Made by a program: the position numbers and the translations under genes
The notes under the pieces: generated by a model
Databases searched by the model: none
The model's input: the letters and a program-made list of their open reading frames with translations, nothing else
Told to the model about the DNA's origin: nothing
Assembly: GCA_003151375.1 (NCBI GenBank)
Contig: PLXI01000074.1
Location: 1-16,393 of the forward strand
DNA: 16,393 nucleotides
Reading direction: 5' to 3'
Origin: Hyphomicrobiales bacterium
Lineage (GTDB): Bacteria > Pseudomonadota > Alphaproteobacteria > Rhizobiales > Aestuariivirgaceae
Part shown: piece after piece, positions 1 to 7,594 of the stretch
How the letters are laid out: the number at the start of each line of letters is the position of its first letter
Position numbering within the stretch: the stretch's first letter is position 1

Positions 1-638
1 GTGGCATGAATGCGCGTGACAATCTCATTCCATAAAACACCAGTTTTCATCACATTGCGCTTTTCAGCAGAAGCCACTTTATTCTTGCGCGTCTTAGCGA
101 GTTCAAAAGCAACGCGCGTAATGCGCTCAATCTCGAATGTGTCGTAGATTTGCGTGTCAATGCCACGCTTCTGGCCATTGCCTAAATCTGTGATGGTTTT
201 AGGCTCTCCGAAATAAACCCCACCGGTCAATTCACGCACGATCAAAATATCGAGACCCTCAACCACATCCCTTTTCAAAGAAGAGGCATCAGCCAGTGCT
301 GGGTAACAAATCGCTGGCCGCAAGTTTGCAAACAGGCCCAAATCTTTGCGCAGACGCAGCAGGCCAGCTTCGGGGCGCACATCATAAGGCACCTTGTCCC
401 ACTTCGGCCCGCCTACCGCACCAAAGAGCACCGCATCAGAAGCTTGTGCCTTGGCCATATCGCTTTCAGAAATCGCTTTCCCATGCGCGTCAAAGGCACA
501 ACCACCCACCAAGCCGCGATCAGTCTCAAACTTGGCAATGCCCTGCTTGATGAACCAGGAAATTAGCTTCTCCACTTCCCCCATCACTTCGGGGCCAATG
601 CCATCGCCAGGCAAGAGAAACAGGTTGAAAGACGCCAT
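1..638 (-). CDS. leuB: 3-isopropylmalate dehydrogenase, partial (C-terminus outside window)
   Basis: Catalyses the NAD-dependent oxidative decarboxylation of 3-isopropylmalate in leucine biosynthesis in the cytoplasm. About 212 N-terminal residues of the usual roughly 360-370 are present; the reading frame runs off the left edge. The N-terminus has the family start LLPGDGIGPEVM (residues 8-19). Substrate-binding arginines lie in LLRLRKDLGLFANLRP (residues 93-108), followed by RELTGGVYFG (135-144, with the Arg and Tyr of the active site) and EKRNVM (192-197, with the catalytic Lys). The ATG at 638 is preceded by a GAGGA ribosome site 8 bases upstream. It follows glpK on the same strand after 51 bases with no visible terminator, but the functions are unrelated, so the adjacency may be incidental. 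Isocitrate or tartrate dehydrogenase paralogues are less likely given the RELTGG context. Confidence 0.95.
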   Translation of the reverse strand, partial: MASFNLFLLPGDGIGPEVMGEVEKLISWFIKQGIAKFETDRGLVGGCAFDAHGKAISESDMAKAQASDAVLFGAVGGPKWDKVPYDVRPEAGLLRLRKDLGLFANLRPAICYPALADASSLKRDVVEGLDILIVRELTGGVYFGEPKTITDLGNGQKRGIDTQIYDTFEIERITRVAFELAKTRKNKVASAEKRNVMKTGVLWNEIVTRIHA

Positions 639-689
639 GCTCAAAATCCTCATATTAAAATGTGGCGCTGCCTTAGCGGATGGAAAGCT

Positions 690-2174
690 TCAAGCCAAGA
701 GCTTGCGCATGGCTTCAGCCCAGCCATGCAGTTTTTGCGCTCTCAATGCGGGCTTCATCTTGGGAGTGAAGCGCTTTTGCTTTTTCCAGCGCTTAGCGAA
801 AATCGCTGGCTCAGGCAGGAGGCCAACCTGCAAGCCAGCGAGATAGGCAGCACCTACCGCGGTGGTCTCTAATACCTTGGGGCGATCGACTCGGGTTGCC
901 AAAATGTCAGCCAAAGCTTGCATCGTGTAATCTGATGAAGTCATCCCACCATCCACCCGCAGTACGGTTTTCTGCGATGCGGGCCAATCTTTTTTCATCG
1001 CTTCTAAGAAATCATGCGTTTGGTAGGCCACCGCTTCCAGCGCGGCCTTGGCCAATTCTTTTTTAGTGGTGCCACGCGTAAGGCCAAACAGCGCACCGCG
1101 CACTTCGGGCCGCCAATAAGGTGCGCCCAACCCCACGAAAGCTGGCACCAAATAGACCTGTTGAGTTTCATCAGCCCCCATAGCCAAAGCACCTGTTTCC
1201 TTGGCTGCCTTCACCAACCGCAAGCCATCGCGCAGCCATTGCACTGCGGCACCCGCCACAAAGATCGAACCTTCTAACGCATAAGTTCGCTTGCCATTGA
1301 GTTGATAAGCAATGGTGGTGAGCATTCGTGCGGATGAAGCCACGGGCTTTTCACCAGTGTTCAACATAGCAAAGCAACCCGTGCCATAAGTTGATTTCAT
1401 CATGCCCGGCTCAAAACATGCTTGCCCAATGAGTGCGGCATGTTGATCACCAGCGACACCAGTGATGACAATTTCTGCGCCAAATAATTTCTTTTCAGTG
1501 CGCCCAAAATCCGCCGCGCAATCTTTCACCTCTGGCAACAACGCGCGTGGAACATTAAACAGCTTCAACAAGTCTGCGTCCCACTCACCCGTGTGAATGT
1601 TGAACAACAAAGTGCGCGACGCATTGGTGGCATCAGTGGCATGAACCCGCCCACCCGTGAGGCGGTAAATCAGAAAACTATCAATCGTGCCAAAGCATAA
1701 TTCACCGGCCTCAGCTTTGGCCCGCACACCTTTCACATGATCCAATATCCACGCCAATTTGGTGGCCGAGAAATAGGGATCAAGCAGCAAACCAGTTTTG
1801 GCCGTCACCATTTTTTCATGGCCAGCGGCTTTCAAGGCGGCACAAAATTCTGCCGTGCGCCGATCTTGCCACACAATAGCTTTGTGCAAGGCTTTGCCCG
1901 TGTGCCTATCCCACAATACAACAGTCTCGCGCTGATTGGTTATGCCGATTGCCGCAATGTCAGCAGCTTTTGCTCGCGTCTTTTTAAGCGCCGCCTTGCT
2001 AGTGAATAAAACACTGCGCCAAATTTCTTCAGTATCATGTTCCACCCAACCTGAGGCCGGATAGAACTGCTTAAACTCTTTTTGGCCAGCACCTTTGGGG
2101 TTGAGCTTTTCATCAAACACGATGGCGCGTGATGATGTTGTGCCTTGGTCAATAGCGAGAAGCAATTTTGCCAT
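690..2174 (-). CDS. glpK: Glycerol kinase
   Basis: Phosphorylates glycerol to glycerol 3-phosphate with ATP; FGGY carbohydrate kinase family, cytoplasmic, 494 residues (E. coli GlpK is about 502). Seen in the sequence: AIDQGTTSSRAIVFD at residues 7-21 (phosphate-binding loop), NQRETVVLWD at 80-89 (glycerol-binding Arg-Glu), DPYFSATKL at 132-140, GVAGDQHAALIG at 239-250 with the catalytic Asp243, and GALFGLTRGT and VDGGMTSSD in the C-terminal domain. The frame stays open upstream, but MAKLLLAIDQG matches the family start. The ATG lies one base after the glpD stop, so translation is likely coupled. The loop just before the catalytic motif (about residues 225-236) lacks the Gly-rich GGKGGTR sequence that binds fructose 1,6-bisphosphate in the E. 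coli enzyme, so that allosteric inhibition is probably absent (inference). Confidence 0.96.
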   Translation of the reverse strand: MAKLLLAIDQGTTSSRAIVFDEKLNPKGAGQKEFKQFYPASGWVEHDTEEIWRSVLFTSKAALKKTRAKAADIAAIGITNQRETVVLWDRHTGKALHKAIVWQDRRTAEFCAALKAAGHEKMVTAKTGLLLDPYFSATKLAWILDHVKGVRAKAEAGELCFGTIDSFLIYRLTGGRVHATDATNASRTLLFNIHTGEWDADLLKLFNVPRALLPEVKDCAADFGRTEKKLFGAEIVITGVAGDQHAALIGQACFEPGMMKSTYGTGCFAMLNTGEKPVASSARMLTTIAYQLNGKRTYALEGSIFVAGAAVQWLRDGLRLVKAAKETGALAMGADETQQVYLVPAFVGLGAPYWRPEVRGALFGLTRGTTKKELAKAALEAVAYQTHDFLEAMKKDWPASQKTVLRVDGGMTSSDYTMQALADILATRVDRPKVLETTAVGAAYLAGLQVGLLPEPAIFAKRWKKQKRFTPKMKPALRAQKLHGWAEAMRKLLA

Positions 2175-2175
2175 G

Positions 2176-3678
2176 TCAGCCCTTTTTCTTGCGAGTTGGC
2201 TTAATCTCACCCATATAAACTTTGAGCGCTTCAATCTCGGCTTCACTCATATGCAAACCCAATTTGGTACGCCGCCATAAAATGTCTTCGCTGGTCTGCG
2301 CCCATTCATTGGCCTTCATGTAAACCACTTCACGCGCCAGCAACGGCCCGAAGCGCTCGCCTAAATCAAGTGCGAAACGCGCATCACCTAAAATCAACTC
2401 CATACGCTTGCCATAAGTATAAAATAGCCGTTCAATTTCCTGAGGTTTCAGAAATGAATAACGCTTTTTGACAGCAACAAGATAATCCACAACTTCATTA
2501 TAAGCCATGCCGCCGGGTAATTTGGCGTTAGCTGTCCACTTTGGTTTGAGTGATGGAAACAATGGCGCAAGCTTAGCCATCGCCTCTTCGGCCAATTTGC
2601 GCGATGTGGTGATCTTGCCACCGAAAACTGAAAGCATTTGCGCGCCGTTCGCATCACCTTCCAGCTTCAACACATATTCGCGCGTTGCTGCTTGTGCCTT
2701 GCCTGCTCCGTCATCATAAAGTGGGCGCACGCCTGAATAACTCCATCGCAGCATTTCTCTTTTAAGTGGCTTGCGGAAATAAGCGCCAGCTGATGAAAGC
2801 AGGTAATCAATCTCTTGATCGGAGATTTCCACCGGCCCCACTGAACCTTGATAATCATCATCGGTTGTACCGATTAAAGTGAAATCACGCTCATAGGGAA
2901 TAGCAAAGAAAATCCGTCCATCGGCATTTTGAAAAATGTAACAGCGATCATGTTCATAAATCTTGCCCAGAACGATGTGACTGCCTTTCACCAAGCGAAT
3001 TTTTGCTTGCTCTGCAACATGTGCCACATCGCTGAGCACTTGGCTGACCCACGGGCCAGAAGCATTGACTAAAACCTTAGCCTGTACTTCTTCACCACCC
3101 TGCAGCTCCGCCATCCACACACCATTTCTTTGCGTGGCGGATAAGCAGCGCGTGCGCGTGGCGATGACCGCGCCTTTTTCTTTTGCGTCCATGGCGTTCA
3201 ACACCACGAGTCGCGCATCCTCCACCCAACAATCGGAATATTCATAGCCAGTAGTGAAATCTTCACGCAGCGGCAAACCTGCTGCATCTTGCGTCAAATC
3301 CAAACTCTTCGTTGGGGGTAATATTTTCCTGCCGCCCAAATGGTCATAGAGAAACAGGCCAAGCCGGATCATCCATTTTGGCCGCAAGCCTTCATGATAG
3401 GGCAGAACAAAACGCAAAGGCCAAATGACATGGGGCGCGGCATTGAGCAACACCTCACGCTCGATCAGCGCTTCGCGCACCAATTTGAAATCATAATATT
3501 CAAGATAGCGCAGCCCGCCATGAATAAGTTTGGTGGATTTGGATGAAGTGCCAGAGGCCAAATCCCCCTGCTCCACCAACATTACTTTGAGGCCGCGCCC
3601 GCTGGCATCACGCGCAATGGCGGTTCCATTAATGCCACCACCGATAATCAGAAGATCAAAAACAGTTTCGCTATTCAT
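2176..3678 (-). CDS. glpD: Glycerol-3-phosphate dehydrogenase, FAD-dependent (aerobic)
   Basis: Oxidises sn-glycerol 3-phosphate to dihydroxyacetone phosphate at the inner membrane and passes electrons to quinone. 500 residues, the same size as E. coli GlpD. The FAD Rossmann motif IIGGGINGTAIARDASGRG spans residues 11-29, followed by the hallmark SSKSTKLIHGGLRYLEYYDF (45-64). Further conserved blocks are EYSDCWVEDARLV, NASGPWV, KGSHIV, IGTTDDDY, YSGVRPLYDD and VFGGKITTSRKLAEE. Translation could read further upstream, but the ATG at 3678 begins MNSETVFDLLIIGGG, as the family does. The ribosome site is weak. It lies 41 bases after the DUF2177 gene on the same strand with no hairpin between, and is immediately followed by glpK. 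Together they form a complete aerobic glycerol route; no glycerol facilitator or glpR repressor gene is in the window. Confidence 0.96.
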   Translation of the reverse strand: MNSETVFDLLIIGGGINGTAIARDASGRGLKVMLVEQGDLASGTSSKSTKLIHGGLRYLEYYDFKLVREALIEREVLLNAAPHVIWPLRFVLPYHEGLRPKWMIRLGLFLYDHLGGRKILPPTKSLDLTQDAAGLPLREDFTTGYEYSDCWVEDARLVVLNAMDAKEKGAVIATRTRCLSATQRNGVWMAELQGGEEVQAKVLVNASGPWVSQVLSDVAHVAEQAKIRLVKGSHIVLGKIYEHDRCYIFQNADGRIFFAIPYERDFTLIGTTDDDYQGSVGPVEISDQEIDYLLSSAGAYFRKPLKREMLRWSYSGVRPLYDDGAGKAQAATREYVLKLEGDANGAQMLSVFGGKITTSRKLAEEAMAKLAPLFPSLKPKWTANAKLPGGMAYNEVVDYLVAVKKRYSFLKPQEIERLFYTYGKRMELILGDARFALDLGERFGPLLAREVVYMKANEWAQTSEDILWRRTKLGLHMSEAEIEALKVYMGEIKPTRKKKG

Positions 3679-3719
3679 CGGACAAATTAGCCACGACTGA
3701 GCGTCACGAGCAAGCAAAA

Positions 3720-4127
3720 CTAAACTGAAATAAATTTCATGAGTAAGTTGGTCACAATCCAGGCTGTCACACCGCTCAGCACAGTGCCCCAAGCCATGTC
3801 GATCAGCGCGATGCGCAAAGTAAAACCATTGAGAACCGCAAGATTGGTCAGATCATAGGTAGCATAGGCCATCAATCCAAATAGCGCTCCCTGCCCCAAG
3901 GCCAAAACGGCAGATGATGCTTTAAGACCCGGCACAACACCAAAATAGGTCAGTCCAGCGGCATAAAGCAAATAGAATGCGAGTGACGCGCCCAGCTGCG
4001 GCTGGCTGCGCAACAAACCGCCAATCTCTGAAATATAAAGTGGTCGGCCTGGTCCAAGGAGCCAAAACAAGTCAAGAACCAGAAGTACAAAAATGCTCAA
4101 GACATAAGCAATTAGAGATGTGATCAT
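3720..4127 (-). CDS. DUF2177 family small membrane protein
   Basis: Small integral membrane protein of unknown biochemical function, 135 residues. About four hydrophobic helices are visible: residues 3-25 (with a DLFWLLG motif after it), 46-68, 73-95 and 106-128. The block GLMAYATYDLTNLAVLNGF near residues 84-102 is typical of DUF2177. The ATG overlaps the stop of the DUF1365 gene as ATGA, so translation is likely coupled. In several proteobacteria this family sits with DUF1365, flavin amine oxidase and cyclopropane-fatty-acid-synthase-like genes, which suggests a role in membrane lipid modification or stress. That role is contextual inference only. Confidence 0.85.
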   Translation of the reverse strand: MITSLIAYVLSIFVLLVLDLFWLLGPGRPLYISEIGGLLRSQPQLGASLAFYLLYAAGLTYFGVVPGLKASSAVLALGQGALFGLMAYATYDLTNLAVLNGFTLRIALIDMAWGTVLSGVTAWIVTNLLMKFISV

Positions 4128-4900
4128 GGTGCGAGCGTCCGGTCAACATTTGATGTGATAACGTAAGCGGCATGAGGCGGGCGGCCGGTTGGACGCAAGC
4201 CTTTGAGATAAAGCTTAAGAGCTTCCCAATGAATAGCGGACAATACTTTTATCGGTTGTAATGCCAAGCGCGCCAGCCCCTTGAGCAAGGCACGGTCAGT
4301 GAGCGGCGTTTCTCGGCCTTCAAAGCGCGCCGCAAATTTCAACTTATCTTGCTCAAACAGCGCGATGTTAAGCCGCAAAGCCCCAGCAGTTCTTTCAATG
4401 TTGAACCGATATTCGCCCTCCACTTTATTAAATGGAGATACATAAAAACATTTTTCTGCCCGCTGCCGGTTACCGTCTTCAACTGGCAAAACATACGCGT
4501 GGCGTTGGCCGAAAGTATTACTCACCTCATAAACCACACCAAGCCAGCGTCCATCTGCGCCAAGGCCGAAATAAACCGTCAAGGGATTAAACACTTTGCC
4601 CAGCACAGCGGGATAACATAGCATGAAAATGCGTTTTATCGGCGCATCCAATTCCAAGGTTTCAAATAGCTTGCGCAAATGGGCAGCGATCGAAGTACCA
4701 TCGCCCCGCCCGTGGTTCTTATCATCAATGCTGAACAAGCACCTGCGGTTATGGCCGATCAGCCACAATGAACTATTGAGCTCATCAAGCCTGTCCACAT
4801 CCACCAAAACATCCGCCACCTCATAAGCAAGCTCATGGCGCACGGGCAAATAGCGCCTGTGGATCAGCTTTCCTTTGAATATGGCATTGGCTGTGAACAT
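4124..4900 (-). CDS. DUF1365 domain-containing protein
   Basis: Protein of about 258 residues of the DUF1365 family; its reaction is not established. Recognisable family blocks are an early HRRYLPVRHEL, then FMLCYPAVLGKVFNPLTVYF, YEVSNTFGQRHAYVLPV and KCFYVSPFNKVEGEYRF, and near the C-terminus IHWEALKLYLKG. No signal peptide or clear transmembrane segment is present. Two starts are possible: a GTG at 4903 or the ATG at 4900; the ATG is chosen because it forms a TGATG junction with the upstream oxidoreductase stop. The gene end overlaps the DUF2177 start as ATGA, so three genes form one translationally coupled set. Family members usually neighbour a flavin amine oxidase and a cyclopropane-fatty-acid synthase and are induced with RpoE-ChrR regulons, so a role in unusual fatty-acid formation is plausible. 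Confidence 0.88.
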   Translation of the reverse strand: MFTANAIFKGKLIHRRYLPVRHELAYEVADVLVDVDRLDELNSSLWLIGHNRRCLFSIDDKNHGRGDGTSIAAHLRKLFETLELDAPIKRIFMLCYPAVLGKVFNPLTVYFGLGADGRWLGVVYEVSNTFGQRHAYVLPVEDGNRQRAEKCFYVSPFNKVEGEYRFNIERTAGALRLNIALFEQDKLKFAARFEGRETPLTDRALLKGLARLALQPIKVLSAIHWEALKLYLKGLRPTGRPPHAAYVITSNVDRTLAP

Positions 4901-6222
4901 CACTCTGCCGCCTTGCGCATAGGCTGCGTATCACCCAGATAAATCCGCCCCGATTGATTGGCCACTGTCCATGGTCGCTGCAAACCGCCCAGTTGTTCGG
5001 CCACAGCAAGGCCCGCTTGCAATCCGTCCTCATGGAAGCCTGCGCCAAAATAAGCCCCACAAAACCACGTGTTGTGCTGCCCTTGTAGTTGCCACAACTG
5101 CTTTTGCGCCACCAAGGTGGCACTGTTGAAAATGGGATGGCGGCAGGCAAAACTTAATTCAGTCAATAAAGGGTCAGGTTCTCTCGCAGTATTCAACGAC
5201 ACAAAGTAATTCTCGCGTGCGTTTAGGTTTTGTAATTGGTTCATCCAATAAGTAACACAACAACCAGTGTCTTTGTCGCCGATATAATTCCAGCTGCTCC
5301 AATGGCGCTTGGCGCGCGGCATTAACTTTACATCGCGGTGAACTGTCACGCGGTTGTCTGAATAGGCAAAGGGCTTAAGCAAGGCGCGTTCTTGTGTCGA
5401 TGGGTTTTGCAGCAAGCCAAGTGCCCCATCCGCATGAGTAGCGATTACCACTTCATCATGTTTTGCCAAATGGCCAGATGCACAGCGTATTGTTACGACA
5501 TCAGCACCACGCGCAATCTCCACCACACTGTCAGCTTTGTGCAACTTCATGCCAGAGGCCACGATGCGCTCAACATAACGGTATGAGCCGCCGCGAACGC
5601 TGCGCCACTTGTCTCTTGAGCCAAAGCGTAGCAACTGATGATTTTCAAAGAAACGAATAAAGGCCTTGGCTGGATAATCCAGCATGTGGCCCGGCTGAGA
5701 CGACCAGATCGCCGCAGCCATCGGCATAAGATGGCGCTCAATGAACGGCTTGCCAAACCCGTTGAGTTTTAAAAATGTTCCCAAACTCATTGTTTCATCA
5801 ACCTGCGCCGACAAAGCCAGCGCCTGGCGATAAAAGCGGGTGATATCTTTAAGCATTGCCCAATGACTGACTGAAAATGCAGACGCAGGCGAACCAATAA
5901 GCTGGGCCAAGCTGCCACCGGAATATTCAACAGCACCATTATCAAGCGAAACTGAAAAACCCATCTCAGTCTCGTCGCACGTGACATCAAGTTTTTTTAA
6001 GAGCTGAACCAAATTTGGATAAGTCTTCTCGTTAAATACGATGAAACCAACATCCACCGGCACTTTGGTGGCGGTTGAGCCAAAGTTTTCAGTATGGGCG
6101 TGGCCGCCAAAGCGGCTATCAGCCTCATACAAGGTCACTTGATGCGACTTTGCCAAAAGCCATGCCGCTGAAAGCCCAGAAATGCCCGAGCCTACGACTG
6201 CAATGTTTTTCTTGTAATTCAT
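4900..6222 (-). CDS. FAD/NAD(P)-binding amine-oxidase-like oxidoreductase (COG2907 type)
   Basis: Flavoprotein of 440 residues. The N-terminus carries a dinucleotide-binding fold, VVGSGISGLSAAWLL (residues 9-23), with the ribose-binding Glu33 in LYEADSRFGGHA (31-42), the typical flavin amine oxidase/phytoene desaturase start. Other family features are PVDVGFIVFNEKTYPNL near 54-70, RGGSYRYVERI near 210-220, DEVVIATHADGALGLL near 255-270 and, at the C-terminus, FCGAYFGAGFHEDGLQAGLAVAEQLGG, which closes the FAD site. The substrate is unknown; homologues next to cyclopropane-fatty-acid synthases are thought to act on membrane lipid acyl chains. It is the first gene of the minus-strand operon, its ATG about 17 bases after a predicted start site of the sigma-type promoter at 6246-6273. 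It overlaps the DUF1365 gene. Confidence 0.9.
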   Translation of the reverse strand: MNYKKNIAVVGSGISGLSAAWLLAKSHQVTLYEADSRFGGHAHTENFGSTATKVPVDVGFIVFNEKTYPNLVQLLKKLDVTCDETEMGFSVSLDNGAVEYSGGSLAQLIGSPASAFSVSHWAMLKDITRFYRQALALSAQVDETMSLGTFLKLNGFGKPFIERHLMPMAAAIWSSQPGHMLDYPAKAFIRFFENHQLLRFGSRDKWRSVRGGSYRYVERIVASGMKLHKADSVVEIARGADVVTIRCASGHLAKHDEVVIATHADGALGLLQNPSTQERALLKPFAYSDNRVTVHRDVKLMPRAKRHWSSWNYIGDKDTGCCVTYWMNQLQNLNARENYFVSLNTAREPDPLLTELSFACRHPIFNSATLVAQKQLWQLQGQHNTWFCGAYFGAGFHEDGLQAGLAVAEQLGGLQRPWTVANQSGRIYLGDTQPMRKAAE

Positions 6223-6245
6223 ATGCTTCTACGTCTTTCAACCAA

Positions 6246-6273
6246 TATACGAATTGGAAGCCAGAGCGGATCA
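6246..6273 (-). promoter_or_regulatory. Candidate ECF (RpoE-type) promoter for the oxidoreductase operon
   Basis: On the minus strand, TGATCC occupies 6273-6268, followed by a 16-base spacer and CGTATA at 6251-6246. The same layout occurs on the opposite strand in front of the sigma gene. TGATCC is the -35 type recognised by the R. sphaeroides RpoE/ChrR sigma factor. Predicted transcription start is around 6239, leaving a leader of about 17 bases before the ATG at 6222. Confidence 0.7.
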
Positions 6274-6288
6274 TGTTGCAGCCGCCAG

Positions 6289-6316
6289 TGATCCAAACGC
6301 GGGGCTAACGCGTAAA
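6289..6316 (+). promoter_or_regulatory. Candidate autoregulatory ECF promoter for the sigma/anti-sigma operon
   Basis: TGATCC at 6289-6294, a 16-base spacer, then CGTAAA at 6311-6316. It mirrors the minus-strand element 15 bases away (TGATCC to TGATCC). The predicted start of transcription, about 6323, lies downstream of or too close to the in-frame GTG at 6321 and ATG at 6330, which supports the ATG at 6390 as the translation start. Autoregulation is the norm for this sigma group. Confidence 0.7.
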
Positions 6317-6389
6317 AGACGTGCAAGCCATGAAAAACACCATTACCATACGGGCTAATGTCAGCCTTTGTCCCCCACCAGGTTCAGCG

Positions 6390-6938
6390 ATGAGCCAAGA
6401 TCACCTTGCGGCACTCATCCGCCTTGTGGCGCAGAACCGTGACCGTGAGGCTTTCGCTAGCTTATTCGATCACCTTGCGCCAAAAGTGAAAGCCTTTCTG
6501 ATCCACCGTGGGCTGAATGCGGCTGGTGCCGAAGATGTGATGCAAGATGTGATGCTGTCGATATGGACCAAGGCCAGTCTTTATGATGCGCCGCGCGGCA
6601 GCTTTCAGGCATGGGTTTTTACCATCGCCCGCAATGCCTTGATCGACAGGGTACGCCGCCAGAAACCGGATATTTCAATCGATATGATAGAATGGGATCC
6701 GGTTGATGAAACAGAAGGCAGCGAAGAGCGGATGTTACGCGAAGAACGCGCCACAAAATTGAATAACGCCATGAAAGATATTCCGCCAGATCAATTCGCC
6801 ATTCTACAACTCGCCTTTCACGAGGAACTCACCCAAACCGAAATCGCCAGCAAATTGAACGTGCCTTTGGGTACGGTAAAATCCAGAATGCGTCTGGCTT
6901 ATGCCCATTTGCGTGGGCGCATGGAATTAGCATCATGA
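6390..6938 (+). CDS. rpoE: ECF RNA polymerase sigma factor, RpoE (ChrR-associated) type
   Basis: Group IV sigma factor of 182 residues that would direct RNA polymerase to the TGATCC-type promoters beside it. Region 2 covers about residues 20-91, with AEDVMQDVMLSIWTKA (47-62) and the -10-recognition segment GSFQAWVFTIARNALIDRVRR (start 70). An acidic linker (101-120) follows. Region 4 covers about 125-178, with the helix-turn-helix LTQTEIASKLNVPLGTVKSR (147-166) for the -35. The frame is open from a GTG at 6321, but MSQDHLAALIRLVAQNRDREAF aligns with known starts and an AGGT precedes the ATG at 6390. The stop overlaps the ChrR start as ATGA, giving coupled synthesis of sigma and its inhibitor. 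By analogy with R. sphaeroides it responds to singlet oxygen; another oxidant is possible. Confidence 0.92.
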   Translation: MSQDHLAALIRLVAQNRDREAFASLFDHLAPKVKAFLIHRGLNAAGAEDVMQDVMLSIWTKASLYDAPRGSFQAWVFTIARNALIDRVRRQKPDISIDMIEWDPVDETEGSEERMLREERATKLNNAMKDIPPDQFAILQLAFHEELTQTEIASKLNVPLGTVKSRMRLAYAHLRGRMELAS

Positions 6939-7591
6939 CCATTACTCATCATCTCGATCACGCAACGCTTGTGTCTTATGGAGCAGGAACACTTCCTTCT
7001 GGCCTCAACACAATTGTGAAGGCACATCTGGAGTTCTGTTCCGCCTGCCGCAAGGATGCGCTTGTGGCAAACGAAATTGGCGGAAGCCTTTTGAATGACA
7101 GCCAAGAAGTTGAAGTGTCGGCTTCCAGCAAATCTGCAGTTATGGATAAAATCCAAACTGCCACTTTGCACCGCTTCCCGCTGCCACGCAGCGCCAGTGA
7201 AAGCGAAATGCCACGTGTGTTGCAGGCCCTGATCGGCACGGCTGATTTGGATCAGTTGAAGTGGCGCAAATCTGGCCCCGGTGTTTCCATGTTCAAGCTG
7301 CCGCAGAAAAGTGGTGATGCTGGCTTCTTCGGTTTGCTGCGTATCGCACCAGGCCAAAAGGTGCCTGACCATGGCCATGGCGGCACCGAACTTACACTCA
7401 TTTTGCGTGGTGCTTATCATGATGAAATTGGGCATTTCGCGCGCGGTGATGTAGCCGACCTGGATGAAAGCATTTCGCACACACCAACAGCCGCAGATGA
7501 GGGCGAATGCATTTGCGTTGTGGCCAATGATGCGCCAACCCGCTTTCGCTCTTGGCCAGCTCGTTTAGTGCAGCGCTTTATCGGCATTTAA
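6935..7591 (+). CDS. chrR: Zinc-binding anti-sigma factor with C-terminal cupin, ChrR family
   Basis: Inhibitor of the upstream sigma factor, 218 residues, cytoplasmic with no membrane segment. The N-terminal zinc anti-sigma domain (about 1-85) has His5/His6, His31, Cys35 and Cys38 in HLEFCSACRK, the same numbering as the zinc ligands of R. sphaeroides ChrR. The C-terminal cupin (about 100-200) carries a second metal-site pattern, PDHGHGGTELTLILRG, with His146, His148 and Glu152, and His182 in SISHTP. In the characterised protein the N-terminal domain binds the sigma factor and the cupin domain is needed for the singlet-oxygen signal. The start overlaps the sigma stop by 4 bases. All expected metal ligands are intact, so the sensor should be functional. 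Confidence 0.93.
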   Translation: MTITHHLDHATLVSYGAGTLPSGLNTIVKAHLEFCSACRKDALVANEIGGSLLNDSQEVEVSASSKSAVMDKIQTATLHRFPLPRSASESEMPRVLQALIGTADLDQLKWRKSGPGVSMFKLPQKSGDAGFFGLLRIAPGQKVPDHGHGGTELTLILRGAYHDEIGHFARGDVADLDESISHTPTAADEGECICVVANDAPTRFRSWPARLVQRFIGI

Positions 7592-7594
7592 ACC

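Noticed and set aside
6321..6389. Upstream extension of the sigma gene from GTG 6321 or ATG 6330
   Set aside because: The predicted transcript starts near 6323 and the extra residues do not resemble sigma factors; MSQDHLAALIR fits the usual start.
6899..7480. 193-codon open frame antisense to chrR
   Set aside because: The plus-strand ChrR protein has all metal ligands and a coupled start; the antisense product shows no family pattern.
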